This document shows, in pieces, positions 25,554-33,313 of a DNA stretch of 41,476 nucleotides. The stretch lies in contig NZ_PQSQ01000072.1 in NCBI RefSeq assembly GCF_002920575.1, positions 1 through 41,476 on the forward strand, read 5' to 3'. The stretch's first letter is position 1, and each line of letters starts with the position of its first letter. A program made the translations under genes and the position numbers. The notes beneath the pieces were generated by a model. That model made no database searches and had not been told where the DNA came from. It saw nothing but the letters and a program-made list of their open reading frames with translations. The DNA comes from Streptomyces sp. Ru73 (GTDB lineage Bacteria; Actinomycetota; Actinomycetes; Streptomycetales; Streptomycetaceae).

Positions 25554-27167
25554 GTGCCGTACGTCGTCACCCGATCCTGCTGCGCCGACGCCTCCTGCGT
25601 GCTGGCCTGCCCGGTCAACTGCATCCACCCCGCACCGGGGGAGCCCGGCTTCGGGACCGCCGAGATGCTGTACGTAGACCCGCGCACCTGCGTGGACTGC
25701 GGCGCCTGCACGACCGCCTGCCCGGTGGACGCGCTCAAGCCCCACACGGCGCTCGGCGAGGGGGAACTGCCCTTCCTCGAGCTGAACGCCTCGTACTACA
25801 AGGAGAATCCGCACGACGATCGTGCGCCGATGTACGTGCTGCCCAAGCAACGCGGTCTCCCGGCAGGCGAGTTGAGCGTCGCCGTCGTCGGCGCCGGTCC
25901 GGCCGGGCTGTTCGCGGCCGACGAGCTGCTGCGCCACCCCGGCGTGCGCGTCACCGTCTACGACCGGCTCCCGACCCCGTACGGACTCGCGCGGGCCGGC
26001 GTCGCGCCGGACCACCAGGACACCAAGCAGGTCACCGACCTGTTCCGGGCCATCGAGTCCCAGCCCGGTTTCCGTTACCGCCTGGGGGTCGAGGTGGGCG
26101 CGGACCTCACCCACGCCGACCTGCTGCGCGAGCACCACGCCGTGATCTACGCGGTCGGCGCGGCGACCGACAAGCGCCTCGGCATCGAGGGCGAGGACCT
26201 GCCCGGCAGCGTCTCCGCGACGGACTTCGTCGCCTGGTACAACGGCCACCCCGACCGCGCGCTCGACACGTACTCCCTCGACACCGAGCGCGCCGTCGTC
26301 ATCGGGAACGGCAACGTGGCCCTCGACGTCGCGCGCATCCTGACCGCCGACCCCGAAGCCCTGGCCCGCACCGACATCTCCGACCGCGCGCTCGCCGCCC
26401 TCCGCGCGAGCAAGGTCCGCGAGGTGGTCCTGCTCGGCCGCCGCGGCCCCGCCCAGGCGGCGTTCACGGTGCCCGAACTCCTGGCGCTCTCCGCGCTGAA
26501 GGACGTGGACGTCACGGTGGAGGGCTGGCCCGAGGGACTGGACCCGGACGCCACCGAGAAGACCCGTCTGCTGTCCGGCCTGGCGGCCCGTGAACCGGTG
26601 GCGGGCCGGCGCCGCATCGTGCTGCGCTTCCTGACCAGCCCGGTCCGCCTCACGGGCGAAGGCTCGGTCGACGCCCTGGAGATCACGCCCACGACCCTGC
26701 ACACCGATGAGAGCGGCACGGTCCGCGCACGGCCCACGGGTGACACGGAGAGGCTGGAGACCGGCCTGGTCCTCCGCTCGGTCGGCTACCGGGCACGACC
26801 GGTCCCCGGCCTGCCCTTCGACGAGGCCGGCGGTACCGTCCCGCACGAGAACGGCCGGGTCGAGCCCGGTGTCTACGTCGCCGGCTGGATCAAGCGCGGC
26901 CCGACCGGCTTCATCGGCACCAACAAGACGTGTGCCCACGAGACGGTCGAATCCCTCCTGGACGACTTCGCCGGCGGCCGCCTCACCCAGCCGGCCGCCG
27001 ACGCCCGCACTGGCGTGGCGGTGGATGCGCTGGGTCTGGACGCCTGGCGCGCGATCGACCGCGCGGAGCGAGCGGCGGGCGAGGCGGAGGGCCGCCCGCG
27101 GGTGAAGTTCACGGACACGGAGTCCCTGCGCCGCGCGGCGAACGGCGCTGCGGCGGCATGCGGTTGA
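25554..27167 (+). CDS. Ferredoxin-ferredoxin/NADP+ reductase fusion (FprB-like)
   Basis: A 537-residue protein from GTG 25554. The N-terminal ferredoxin has clusters built by Cys9/10, 15, 19, 23 (CCADASCVLACPVNC) and Cys46, 49, 52, 56 (CVDCGACTTACP), a seven-iron layout. An adrenodoxin-reductase-type flavoprotein follows: FAD motif GAGPAG in AVVGAGPAGLFAADEL, TPYGLARAGVAPDHQ, NADP motif VIGNGNVALDVARIL, and ATG-like GWIKRGPTGFIGTNK. It takes electrons from NADPH and can pass them to oxygenases. It probably feeds the diiron oxygenase encoded just upstream (54-base gap) and might also serve the P450s downstream, which lack their own reductase. Confidence 0.9.
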   Translation: MPYVVTRSCCADASCVLACPVNCIHPAPGEPGFGTAEMLYVDPRTCVDCGACTTACPVDALKPHTALGEGELPFLELNASYYKENPHDDRAPMYVLPKQRGLPAGELSVAVVGAGPAGLFAADELLRHPGVRVTVYDRLPTPYGLARAGVAPDHQDTKQVTDLFRAIESQPGFRYRLGVEVGADLTHADLLREHHAVIYAVGAATDKRLGIEGEDLPGSVSATDFVAWYNGHPDRALDTYSLDTERAVVIGNGNVALDVARILTADPEALARTDISDRALAALRASKVREVVLLGRRGPAQAAFTVPELLALSALKDVDVTVEGWPEGLDPDATEKTRLLSGLAAREPVAGRRRIVLRFLTSPVRLTGEGSVDALEITPTTLHTDESGTVRARPTGDTERLETGLVLRSVGYRARPVPGLPFDEAGGTVPHENGRVEPGVYVAGWIKRGPTGFIGTNKTCAHETVESLLDDFAGGRLTQPAADARTGVAVDALGLDAWRAIDRAERAAGEAEGRPRVKFTDTESLRRAANGAAAACG

Positions 27168-27198
27168 CGTAGGGGCCATGGGGCCGAGCGACCGGCTG

Positions 27199-27221
27199 CC
27201 GGGGTGAGCGGGTAACCCCGG
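27199..27221. terminator. Hairpin between convergent reductase and TetR genes
   Basis: CCGGGGT (27199-27205) pairs with ACCCCGG (27215-27221), in the 99-base gap where the two genes end toward each other; it can serve both. Confidence 0.6.
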
Positions 27222-27266
27222 GCCGGTGCTCAGTGCCGGCGGCTCGTCCCCCTGACAGCGCACACG

Positions 27267-27956
27267 TCAAGCCCCTTCCAGCTCCGACACCTTCTGCTGC
27301 GGGGACAGCTCGATCCCCAGATCCCGCAGCGTCGCGTCCAGCACCGCCCACACCGAGCGGCACAGCATCGCCCGCAACTCTTCTTTGGACACCTCGCGTT
27401 GGGGATCGCGCACCCACTGGTTCACGGAGGTGTCCACGAACCCCACGATCCCGACCGCGACGGACCGGATCGGCGCGTCCTGCACCCCGAGCGCCTTCAG
27501 TACGTCCCCGAACCGCTCGCTCAGCATCAGCGCGATGGCCGTCTTGGTGTCGGCCACCAACGACCCGTCCCCCATCGCGTGCTCGCCGACACCCATGTAG
27601 GCGTACAGGCGCGGGTGCTCGGCCACCCAGTCGAGGTGTGCGCCTACCACCCGTTGCACGGACTCCTCGATGGTGCCCTCGAAGGTGAGCGTGGGCTCCA
27701 TCCGCCGCATGAACGACTGCACCACACGCCGCCGGATCAGCTCGTCCAGGCCCGCACGGTCCTTGAAGTGCCGGTACAGCACCGACCGCGACAGGCCCAC
27801 GCGCTCCGCCAGCCGCTGCACCCGGAACGGCGCGCCTTCCTCCTCGATGAGCGCGACCGCCGCATCCACCAGCTCCATCTGGCGCTGTGCCTTGTGCTCG
27901 TCCCAGCGGGTGGAGCGTCCGTCGATCTGCGGCTCACCGCCGGTTCTCTCAGCCAT
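27267..27956 (-). CDS. TetR-family repressor, probable regulator of the monooxygenase operon
   Basis: A 229-residue protein from ATG 27956. The helix-turn-helix is at about residues 20-65: QRQMELVDAAVALIEEEGAP, FRVQRLAERVGLSRSVLYRH, FKDRAGLDELIRRRV. The C-terminal ligand domain is Trp/Tyr-rich (HLDWVAEHPRLYAYMGVGEH) and related to repressors beside lipid or monooxygenase genes. It is convergent with the FMO-AurF-FprB operon. Its own upstream DNA has an imperfect palindrome (27974-27987) and two sets of tandem repeats. Its likely targets are its own gene and the palindrome at 22725-22744. Confidence 0.85.
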   Translation of the reverse strand: MAERTGGEPQIDGRSTRWDEHKAQRQMELVDAAVALIEEEGAPFRVQRLAERVGLSRSVLYRHFKDRAGLDELIRRRVVQSFMRRMEPTLTFEGTIEESVQRVVGAHLDWVAEHPRLYAYMGVGEHAMGDGSLVADTKTAIALMLSERFGDVLKALGVQDAPIRSVAVGIVGFVDTSVNQWVRDPQREVSKEELRAMLCRSVWAVLDATLRDLGIELSPQQKVSELEGA

Positions 27957-27973
27957 CACGCCAGGATATCGAC

Positions 27974-27987
27974 CACATGCGCACGTG
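27974..27987. promoter_or_regulatory. Imperfect palindrome upstream of the TetR gene
   Basis: CACATGCGCACGTG is symmetric except for one A/G pair about a TGCGCA centre, 18 bases before ATG 27956 on the minus strand. It is a candidate autoregulatory operator and shares ACGTG with the palindrome at 22725. Confidence 0.4.
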
Positions 27988-28046
27988 AACGCACCCGGCT
28001 GCGGTGGAGTCGCTTCAGCCGTGACCCGATACGGTGGCTTTGGCTC

Positions 28047-28102
28047 GTACCTGACGGTGAGCGTCCAGGCCGCCGTACCGGACGGTGAGCGTCCAGGCCG
28101 CC
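28047..28102. repeat. Two tandem 28-base units upstream of the TetR gene
   Basis: Units at 28047-28074 and 28075-28102 differ at one base (GTACCTGACGG versus GTACCGGACGG). Each contains GACGGTGAGCGTC, an imperfect dyad. They lie 90-146 bases before the TetR start. Confidence 0.75.
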
Positions 28103-28140
28103 CCGGCCAGGAGCTAGCCCCACGCCGCGAGGAGCGGTCG

Positions 28141-28178
28141 GGCCGTACGGCAACGTTCGGGCCGTACGGCAACGTTCG
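28141..28178. repeat. Two perfect tandem 19-base units
   Basis: GGCCGTACGGCAACGTTCG occurs at 28141-28159 and again, identical, at 28160-28178. Each unit contains the palindromes CCGTACGG and AACGTT. Position and symmetry suggest a doubled protein-binding site. Confidence 0.75.
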
Positions 28179-28193
28179 GTAGAGCCGGCATGC

Positions 28194-28454
28194 TCACGGC
28201 AGGGTGCCGACGGGGTGATCGTTGCTCCAGGACAGGCCGCCCAAGCCCAAGCGATGGCGAGCGTGGATGACGTCACCGTATGCCAAGCGGGCTTCTCCGT
28301 CATCGATCGGGCCGGGCACGGGGTGGCCGGGCTCGGGGTGGCCGGCCTCGTCGGTGCCCTCGGGGGCCTCGGGGTCCTCAGGGACCTCGGTGTCCTCGGG
28401 CGGGGTGCGGGCGGTGGCGGTGTCTGTCAATGCGGCGCGCCTCCGCCCGGCCAA
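28194..28454 (-). CDS. Possible 86-residue acidic protein
   Basis: From ATG 28454 the frame codes a short basic start, then a Pro/Glu/Asp-rich repetitive stretch (PPEDTEVPEDPEAPEGTDEA), then a more ordered end (EARLAYGDVIHARHRLGLGG, LSWSNDHPVGTLP). The ordered tail suggests a real gene end, but the repeat may be chance GC-rich DNA. It lies between the P450 terminator hairpin and the tandem repeats. Family unknown. Confidence 0.3.
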   Translation of the reverse strand: MAGRRRAALTDTATARTPPEDTEVPEDPEAPEGTDEAGHPEPGHPVPGPIDDGEARLAYGDVIHARHRLGLGGLSWSNDHPVGTLP

Positions 28455-28460
28455 GGCGGA

Positions 28461-28528
28461 GGCGCTGTCTCCTCGATGCAGGGGCCCGCACTCCTCGGTG
28501 CAAGGGCCCGCGCCGAGGAGACAGCGCC
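28461..28528 (-). terminator. Large hairpin after the minus-strand P450 pair
   Basis: GGCGCTGTCTCCTCG (28461-28475) pairs exactly with CGAGGAGACAGCGCC (28514-28528). The 38-base interior adds nested GGGCCCGCAC/GTGC..GGGCCC pairing. It lies 29 bases beyond the P450 stop at 28557, so it probably ends that transcript. Confidence 0.65.
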
Positions 28529-28556
28529 CCTGAACCGGCGATGTCGCCGGGCATCG

Positions 28557-29945
28557 TCAGCGTCGGCGCTCCAGGCGCCGAGACGAGCGGCGGGTACCGG
28601 CGTCCTCGGCCGGTCCGGGCTCCGGCGTCTGCGTCACCGTGGCCTGGGGCACCGGTCGCCGGTTGTGCCGGGGCGCCGCCCGCGGGGGCGTGAAGGCCAC
28701 CGGCAGGGCAGCCAGGGGGCGGGAGATGAATGCCTCAATGCGGGCCAGCTCTTCGGCTTCGACGGTCAGTTCGAGGTCCTCGACGCGCTCCAGCAGGACA
28801 TCGACGGCTGTCTCGGCGATGGCACGGCCGATGTCGCGCCCCGGGCACTCGTGCGGCCCGGCCGAGAACGCCAGGTGGCCCTCGTTGTGGTCCACCGGGA
28901 GTTCGAGATTCGGGCCTCGCTTGGAGGGGTCGCGGTTGGCCGCGCCGAAGTCGAGCACCACCAGGTCGCCGGCGCGGATGTGCTGCCCGCCCAGCTCGGT
29001 GTCGCCGACCGCCCAGCGCGTGGGCAGCAGTGCCAGCGGCGGGTGGTTCCACAGCACCCGGTTCAGGGCCTCGGACATCGTGATCTGGCCGCGCCGCACG
29101 TCCGCGGAGAACTTCCGGTCGGTCAGGATCTCTCCGAGCGCGCTCCCGATGAGGCCGGTGGTGGGCGTACAGCTGGTGGCCAGCGTCAGGCGCAGGTGCT
29201 GGACCACCTCCTCAAAGGTGAGCTGCTCCGGATGCCGGATCAGCAGACTGGTGAAGTCGATGACCTTCGCGTCGGAGGTACGCGCGCTCCACTTGCTGCG
29301 GGCGAGGTCTTCCATGGTGCGGACGACGAAGTCATTCGCGTCCGCGGCATTGCTCTTGCCGCTCATGCTGTCGGCCACCGCCTGCCCGAGCTTCGGTCCC
29401 ATCTCCGGGGGAAGGCCGAGCAGGTGGTTCATGACCAGGACGGGCAGGGGGGCTGCGTAGTCGGCTATGAGGTCGGCCCGGCCTCGGTCCTCGAACGCGG
29501 CGAGCAGCTGCTTGGCGTAGTGCCTGATGTAGCGGCGCATGTTGTGCCGGCTCAGCTGCTCCAGGCTTTCGGCGACCGCCCGGCGCAACCGGGCGTGCTC
29601 GGCGCCGTCGGCGAAGGCCAGCAAGGGGGCCCACTGCGTCATGGGCCGCAGCGGCGAGTCGGCCGACAGCAGGTTCTCCCGGTAGACGCGGCCGACACGG
29701 GAATCGCAGACGAACTGGTGGGGGCTTCTGAGCACGTGGAGGGCCTCGTCGTAGCCGCCGACGAGCCAGGCCTCCACGTCTCCGGGCACCCGTACCCGGA
29801 CCACCGGCCCGCCCTGGTTGTGCAAGGCGCGGTCGGTCACCGGGGCGGATCCGTGGATGCGGGGCGGGGCGAGGGCGTCGGATCCGGCATGAGCGGGGCA
29901 GCCCGGGGGCGGAGCGGGGTTGTCGGGGGTGTGTGAGGTGGTCAC
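28557..29945 (-). CDS. Cytochrome P450 lacking ExxR (CYP157-like), copy B
   Basis: A 462-residue protein from GTG 29945 with GGAGG five bases upstream. The haem loop FSAGPHECPGR supplies Cys367. The K-helix, normally ExxR before a PP motif, reads LNRVLWNHPPLALLPTRW, so both Glu and Arg are replaced (RVLW). The I-helix TSCTPTTGLI lacks the usual acidic-Thr pair. Absence of ExxR is known from the Streptomyces CYP157 family, found in conservons beside another P450. The tail after about residue 420 is long, basic and disordered (TRRSSRRLERRR). It follows a conventional P450 gene (30263) on the same strand and has a close counterpart at 37241. Substrate unknown. Confidence 0.88.
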   Translation of the reverse strand: MTTSHTPDNPAPPPGCPAHAGSDALAPPRIHGSAPVTDRALHNQGGPVVRVRVPGDVEAWLVGGYDEALHVLRSPHQFVCDSRVGRVYRENLLSADSPLRPMTQWAPLLAFADGAEHARLRRAVAESLEQLSRHNMRRYIRHYAKQLLAAFEDRGRADLIADYAAPLPVLVMNHLLGLPPEMGPKLGQAVADSMSGKSNAADANDFVVRTMEDLARSKWSARTSDAKVIDFTSLLIRHPEQLTFEEVVQHLRLTLATSCTPTTGLIGSALGEILTDRKFSADVRRGQITMSEALNRVLWNHPPLALLPTRWAVGDTELGGQHIRAGDLVVLDFGAANRDPSKRGPNLELPVDHNEGHLAFSAGPHECPGRDIGRAIAETAVDVLLERVEDLELTVEAEELARIEAFISRPLAALPVAFTPPRAAPRHNRRPVPQATVTQTPEPGPAEDAGTRRSSRRLERRR

Positions 29946-30262
29946 GGGGCCTCCGGAACAGCGGTGGATCGTCGGCTGGGAGCCGCGATACCTCACGCCG
30001 CTTCGGCTGACGCGGTGTGAGGTATCAGCAGGTGAACGGCCACCATACCGCCACTCGAACAGGCTGCCGTTTGCGGCACCCTGCCCTCAACTGCGCTCCG
30101 CCCGAGCCTGGTTCGGGCGGAGCGGTGGCCCTTGCGGCGTGGCGTCTGTTGGCCGGCGTACCGCGGCTCGGCGAGGGTCCCTCGCTGGGCACAGGCGCGG
30201 ACTTTCAGGGGTATTTTCTGGGGTGCCTTCAGGGTGCATTCAGCAGTCCATTCAGGAGTGCT
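29946..30262. other. Control region between the two minus-strand P450 genes
   Basis: This 317-base gap contains a 10-base inverted repeat (29987-30026) near the downstream gene and a run of six phased direct repeats (30204-30269) just after the upstream gene's stop. The downstream P450 therefore probably has its own promoter rather than simple cotranscription. Confidence 0.5.
29987..30026. promoter_or_regulatory. Ten-base perfect inverted repeat before the ExxR-less P450 gene
   Basis: GATACCTCAC (29987-29996) and GTGAGGTATC (30017-30026) match exactly, with CCGC/GCGG extending the pairing inward. It lies 42-81 bases before GTG 29945. It could be an operator or an mRNA leader hairpin; a second nested pair GGTAT...ATACC adjoins it. 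Confidence 0.6.
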
Positions 30263-30269
30263 TCAGGGG
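30204..30269 (-). promoter_or_regulatory. Six helically phased direct repeats
   Basis: On the plus strand TTCAGGGG, TTCTGGGG, TTCAGGGT, TTCAGCAG, TTCAGGAG and TTCAGGGG start at 30204, 30216, 30228, 30239, 30251 and 30262, with spacings 12, 12, 11, 12, 11. In gene sense this is CCCCTGAA-type, the same as the repeats before the monooxygenase at 22604-22660. One-turn phasing is what an activator binding one face of DNA would need. Confidence 0.6.
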
Positions 30270-31615
30270 TGGCGAGGCTGGACCGTCATGGGCATGCGGT
30301 CAGGGCGGGACACCGCGCTGGGGACCTGCTTCGGGGCGTGGCCCGGTTCCGCGACGAGTTTCCAGTCCCTGAGCCACGTCGCCATCGCGATGGTCGCCTC
30401 GGTGTATGCGAACGCCTCTCCGATGCATTTGTGGGCACCGGCCCCGAAGGACAAGAACGGCAGGCGGCCGCTTTGCTCCTGTCGCTCGGGCAGCCATCGA
30501 TCGGGGTTGTACTGCGCCGCGTCGTCGCCGTAGAGGGCAGGGTCACGGTGCAGCGCGTAGAGACTGAAGCCGACCTCCGCTCCTTGGGGCAGCTCGACGC
30601 CGCCGATCTCGACGGGCTCGGTGGTGCGGCGCATCAAGAAGGTGACGCCGTGCAGACGGATCACCTCGTCCAGAGCCCGCCGCAGGGCAGTCAGGCGCGG
30701 GACATCGGCAATGGTCATCTCGCGGTCGCCGAGGGTCTCCTGAATCTGAGCCACTACCTGGTCCTGCACTTCGGGATGCCGGGCCAGGTACATCCACAAC
30801 CAGGCCAGGATGGCCCCCGTGGTCTCCGCACCTGAGTAAAAGAGGGTGCTGGCCTCGTCCCTGATCTGCACGTCCTCCATGCCGGTCGCCAGCAGCAAGC
30901 CCAGCAGGTCATCGTGCTGGTCGGTCTGCCCGGCGCGGCGGCGATCGGAGATGATGCGCTCGATGACAGCGTTGAGTTGCGCGACCGCGGCGTCGAACTG
31001 GCGGTTGTGGCGTACCGGCAGCCGGTCCAGCAGCTTCGGAGAGGCCGCCCGCTTGAGGAGTTTGTCCAACGCGATGGGGAGGTGGCGCTGGACCAGGTCC
31101 AGCACCTCGGGTGTCACGGAGGAGAACAGGGACCGGGCGACGGTGGCGATGGCGTACTGCGCCATCTCCCGGTGCACGTCCAGTTCCTGTCCCGGTTTCC
31201 AGGCAGCGGCCTGAGCCCGCGCGTTGGCGAGCATCATGCGTGCGTAGGAGGTGGCAATACGCTGGTTGGAAAACATCGGCGTCATCAGCCGACGCGACTT
31301 CCGGTGGGTTGCATTGTCCGCGTTGGCCAACCCATTGCCGGCCAGCGCCCGCAAGCGGTCGAAGAACCGGCCCTTCTCAAAGGAACGGGCCTTTTGGACC
31401 AGCACCTGAGTGACCGTCTCGGTTGTCGTGGCGACATACACAGGTAGCGTGCCCAGCTGGATACGGACCAGGCCGGCGGACGCATGTTCTCGTAGCGACA
31501 GCAGAAATGTGAACGGGTCTCTGGCCAGTGCGGGGACATGCCCCAGGAGGGGCCATGCGCCGGGTGCCTGAGGTATCGACTGCACTCCGACAGATTGAGT
31601 TGCGGCAATCGTCAC
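30263..31615 (-). CDS. Cytochrome P450, conventional, copy A (pentalenene-oxygenase-like)
   Basis: A 450-residue protein. GTG 31615 (VTIAATQSVGVQSIPQAPGA) is chosen for GGAG five bases upstream; the longer upstream frame lacks such a signal. Motifs are canonical: IPQAPGAWPLLGHVPAL at the start, FEKGRFFDRLRALAGNGLA, I-helix SGAETTGAILAW, K-helix ExxR in DEVIRLHG, NPDRWLPE, and haem loop FGAGAHKCIG with Cys397. The C/HRKSRRLMTPMF region is like that of sesquiterpene oxidases such as PtlI. It needs external ferredoxin and reductase. It lies directly upstream of the ExxR-less P450 gene and is clearly similar along its length to the P450 at 35484. Confidence 0.92.
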   Translation of the reverse strand: MTIAATQSVGVQSIPQAPGAWPLLGHVPALARDPFTFLLSLREHASAGLVRIQLGTLPVYVATTTETVTQVLVQKARSFEKGRFFDRLRALAGNGLANADNATHRKSRRLMTPMFSNQRIATSYARMMLANARAQAAAWKPGQELDVHREMAQYAIATVARSLFSSVTPEVLDLVQRHLPIALDKLLKRAASPKLLDRLPVRHNRQFDAAVAQLNAVIERIISDRRRAGQTDQHDDLLGLLLATGMEDVQIRDEASTLFYSGAETTGAILAWLWMYLARHPEVQDQVVAQIQETLGDREMTIADVPRLTALRRALDEVIRLHGVTFLMRRTTEPVEIGGVELPQGAEVGFSLYALHRDPALYGDDAAQYNPDRWLPERQEQSGRLPFLSFGAGAHKCIGEAFAYTEATIAMATWLRDWKLVAEPGHAPKQVPSAVSRPDRMPMTVQPRHP

Positions 31616-32047
31616 GGCATCTCCGCTCAATCTCGGCGCCGCAGGACCACCAAGTGCCATGTGTGCCATGCAGCGCAGTCCATCGCCTGTATCAGGCGCT
31701 TTGAGCAGGAGACTGCCCAGCGCGCAATTCGAACACGCCGACTTCAACAATGCTCAAATAAGGGAAACCTCACGCATACGCGGCGTCGAGACTGGGCAGA
31801 CCGCGCGGCAGGAAATATCACCTACCGGGTGATTTACCTCAGGCGAGAACAGTGCCGACAGCGCGGCCTCACGTGACCGGCGCCTCCGCGTGCGGGCCAG
31901 AGGCCGGCAGGCGCGAGCAAGCGAAGCAGAGCGCCGCCCTGGACTGTCATCACCTGGTAGCCGGCCACAAACCCTGGGCCGGAAACTGGTCCAGCCCGTC
32001 TCATCATCAGCAGACGGCTGAACTCCAAGAATGCTGAAGGCGGCAGG
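31616..32047. other. Upstream region of the minus-strand P450 pair
   Basis: No gene seen in about 430 bases. Near 31750-31850 the DNA is AT-richer (AAATAAGGGAAAC, GGAAATATCACC). An exact inverted repeat ATCACC-TACCG-GGTGAT lies at 31817-31833, about 200 bases before the P450 start, a possible operator. Confidence 0.4.
31817..31833. promoter_or_regulatory. Inverted repeat upstream of P450 copy A
   Basis: ATCACC (31817-31822) and GGTGAT (31828-31833) form an exact dyad with a 5-base centre in an AT-rich stretch. Confidence 0.35.
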
Positions 32048-32593
32048 TCAGCTCTCCACGTACCAGGTGGATCCCAGGAATTCCGGCCATCGTGCGTGCA
32101 ACCGCCGCACCTGCAGGCCCACCTCAGGAGGTGGGTCGCCACGCAGGTGAGCCCCGAGGGCGAGCACGGAGTCTTCGCACAGGTGCAGCATCGCGAGGCG
32201 CTTGTCGAGTCTGGACCTGTCGTCGCCGGGCGGTGACAGCAGGACGAAGAATGCGTTGTTCTGAACTCGCTCGCGAAGCCTCTTCTCGGTGAGGCGGTGC
32301 GAGACTTGAATAATCGTTGCGACGTGGTCGTGGATGCTGCGTTTCCGCTCCTGCAGTTCCTCCGCCCGCAGTCCCTCTTCGCTGCGCCGGGCGAGCGCCT
32401 GAATGGCCAGCAGCTCGGCGAGGATCGCCTCGGTCGCGGCCTCGGCCCGCTCGCTGCGCCGGGCCTCGCGGGCCGTGCGTTCTTGGTGGCGCTGCTGGTA
32501 CACCACGCCGGCGAAGGTGGCCGCGGCGCCGACCACGGCCCCGGCCAGGCCTATCGTTCCGGAGAGCACTGCTGAGTCCATGTCCGTGGTCAT
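32048..32593 (-). CDS. Membrane-anchored coiled-coil protein, function unknown
   Basis: A 181-residue protein from ATG 32593. One N-terminal transmembrane helix (SGTIGLAGAVVGAAATFAGV) is followed by a long charged helix with heptad character (QRHQERTAREARRSERAEAA, LRAEELQERKRSIHDHVATI) and a compact C-terminal part (LHLCEDSVLALGAHLR, RRLHARWPEFLGSTWYVES). The layout is common in Streptomyces orphan membrane proteins of unknown role. It lies upstream of the minus-strand P450 pair, 432 bases away, and is probably a separate unit. Confidence 0.7.
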   Translation of the reverse strand: MTTDMDSAVLSGTIGLAGAVVGAAATFAGVVYQQRHQERTAREARRSERAEAATEAILAELLAIQALARRSEEGLRAEELQERKRSIHDHVATIIQVSHRLTEKRLRERVQNNAFFVLLSPPGDDRSRLDKRLAMLHLCEDSVLALGAHLRGDPPPEVGLQVRRLHARWPEFLGSTWYVES

Positions 32594-32689
32594 GCCCCGC
32601 CACGCTGTTGTTTCACCGAGCTCGGCCTGCGGAAGGGCACCGGCGGAGCGCCCGGGGCCGGCTCAGGCGTCCGTGCCCGTGGCCTTCAC

Positions 32690-33010
32690 CTGCCCGCGCG
32701 CCGGCGCCCATGGACGTCGCACAGCACCGGCCGGCCCGGGCCCGTCGACCGGCCCAGGCCCGCCGAGCAGGGCGGCCGGCTGGTAGTCGATCCGGTCGAC
32801 GAAGCCGCTCGGCGCGTGCGCCACCGCCTCGGGCATGGAGGCTTCCATGGTGGCGACCAGCTTCCCCACGACGTCGTTGGTGAGGCCATGGCGGAAGAAG
32901 GTCTGCAGGGTGTCGATCCAGTGCAGGACGTACTAGTCGACGGAGTCGTCACGCCGCAGCGAATGCGGTCCTGGTCGTCACTGGCCAGGACGATGTGCTG
33001 GCTCCAGCCG
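32690..33010 (-). pseudogene. Broken gene remnant between the P450 pairs
   Basis: Minus-strand pieces read QHIVLASDDQDRIRCGV (33005-32955), then after a frameshift DSVD, an in-frame TAG at about 32936, and YVLHWIDTLQTFFRHGLTND, VVGKLVATMEASMPEAVAHA, PSGFVDRIDYQPAALLGG (32932-32750). The stretches are clearly protein-like with correct codon bias, but no full frame exists. The helical pattern WIDTLQTFFRHGL recalls an all-helical enzyme end; I cannot name the family. Confidence 0.45.
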
Positions 33011-33313
33011 TTCCTTGGCAGGAGCCCTCTGCGTTCGTGCTGCGGTTGCGGGCGGGTCAGGCAACCCGGCCGGCGCAGAAGACACCGCTGTATCAAGCAC
33101 GTCCTGCAACCGGCACTGCCTCGGACGCCGCCGTGGGATGGGGAGAGGCCGCCTCCCGGGCTGGGCCATCCCCTGTGTGGTCCAGCCCGGCGAGCGCGGC
33201 CTCGGAGGCAGCTCGCCGCCGCGAAAGAGGGCGGCCGAGCAGCCTAGGTGTACCCGGTACGGCTCGGCGTGAGTGCGCCTGGAGAAGCCGCACGTGGCGA
33301 TGGTGCGGCCGGC

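Noticed and set aside
24291..27263. A 990-codon open frame on the minus strand
   Set aside because: It is the antisense shadow of the monooxygenase, diiron oxygenase and reductase genes, whose motifs are unmistakable on the plus strand. High G/C in third positions keeps such shadows open.
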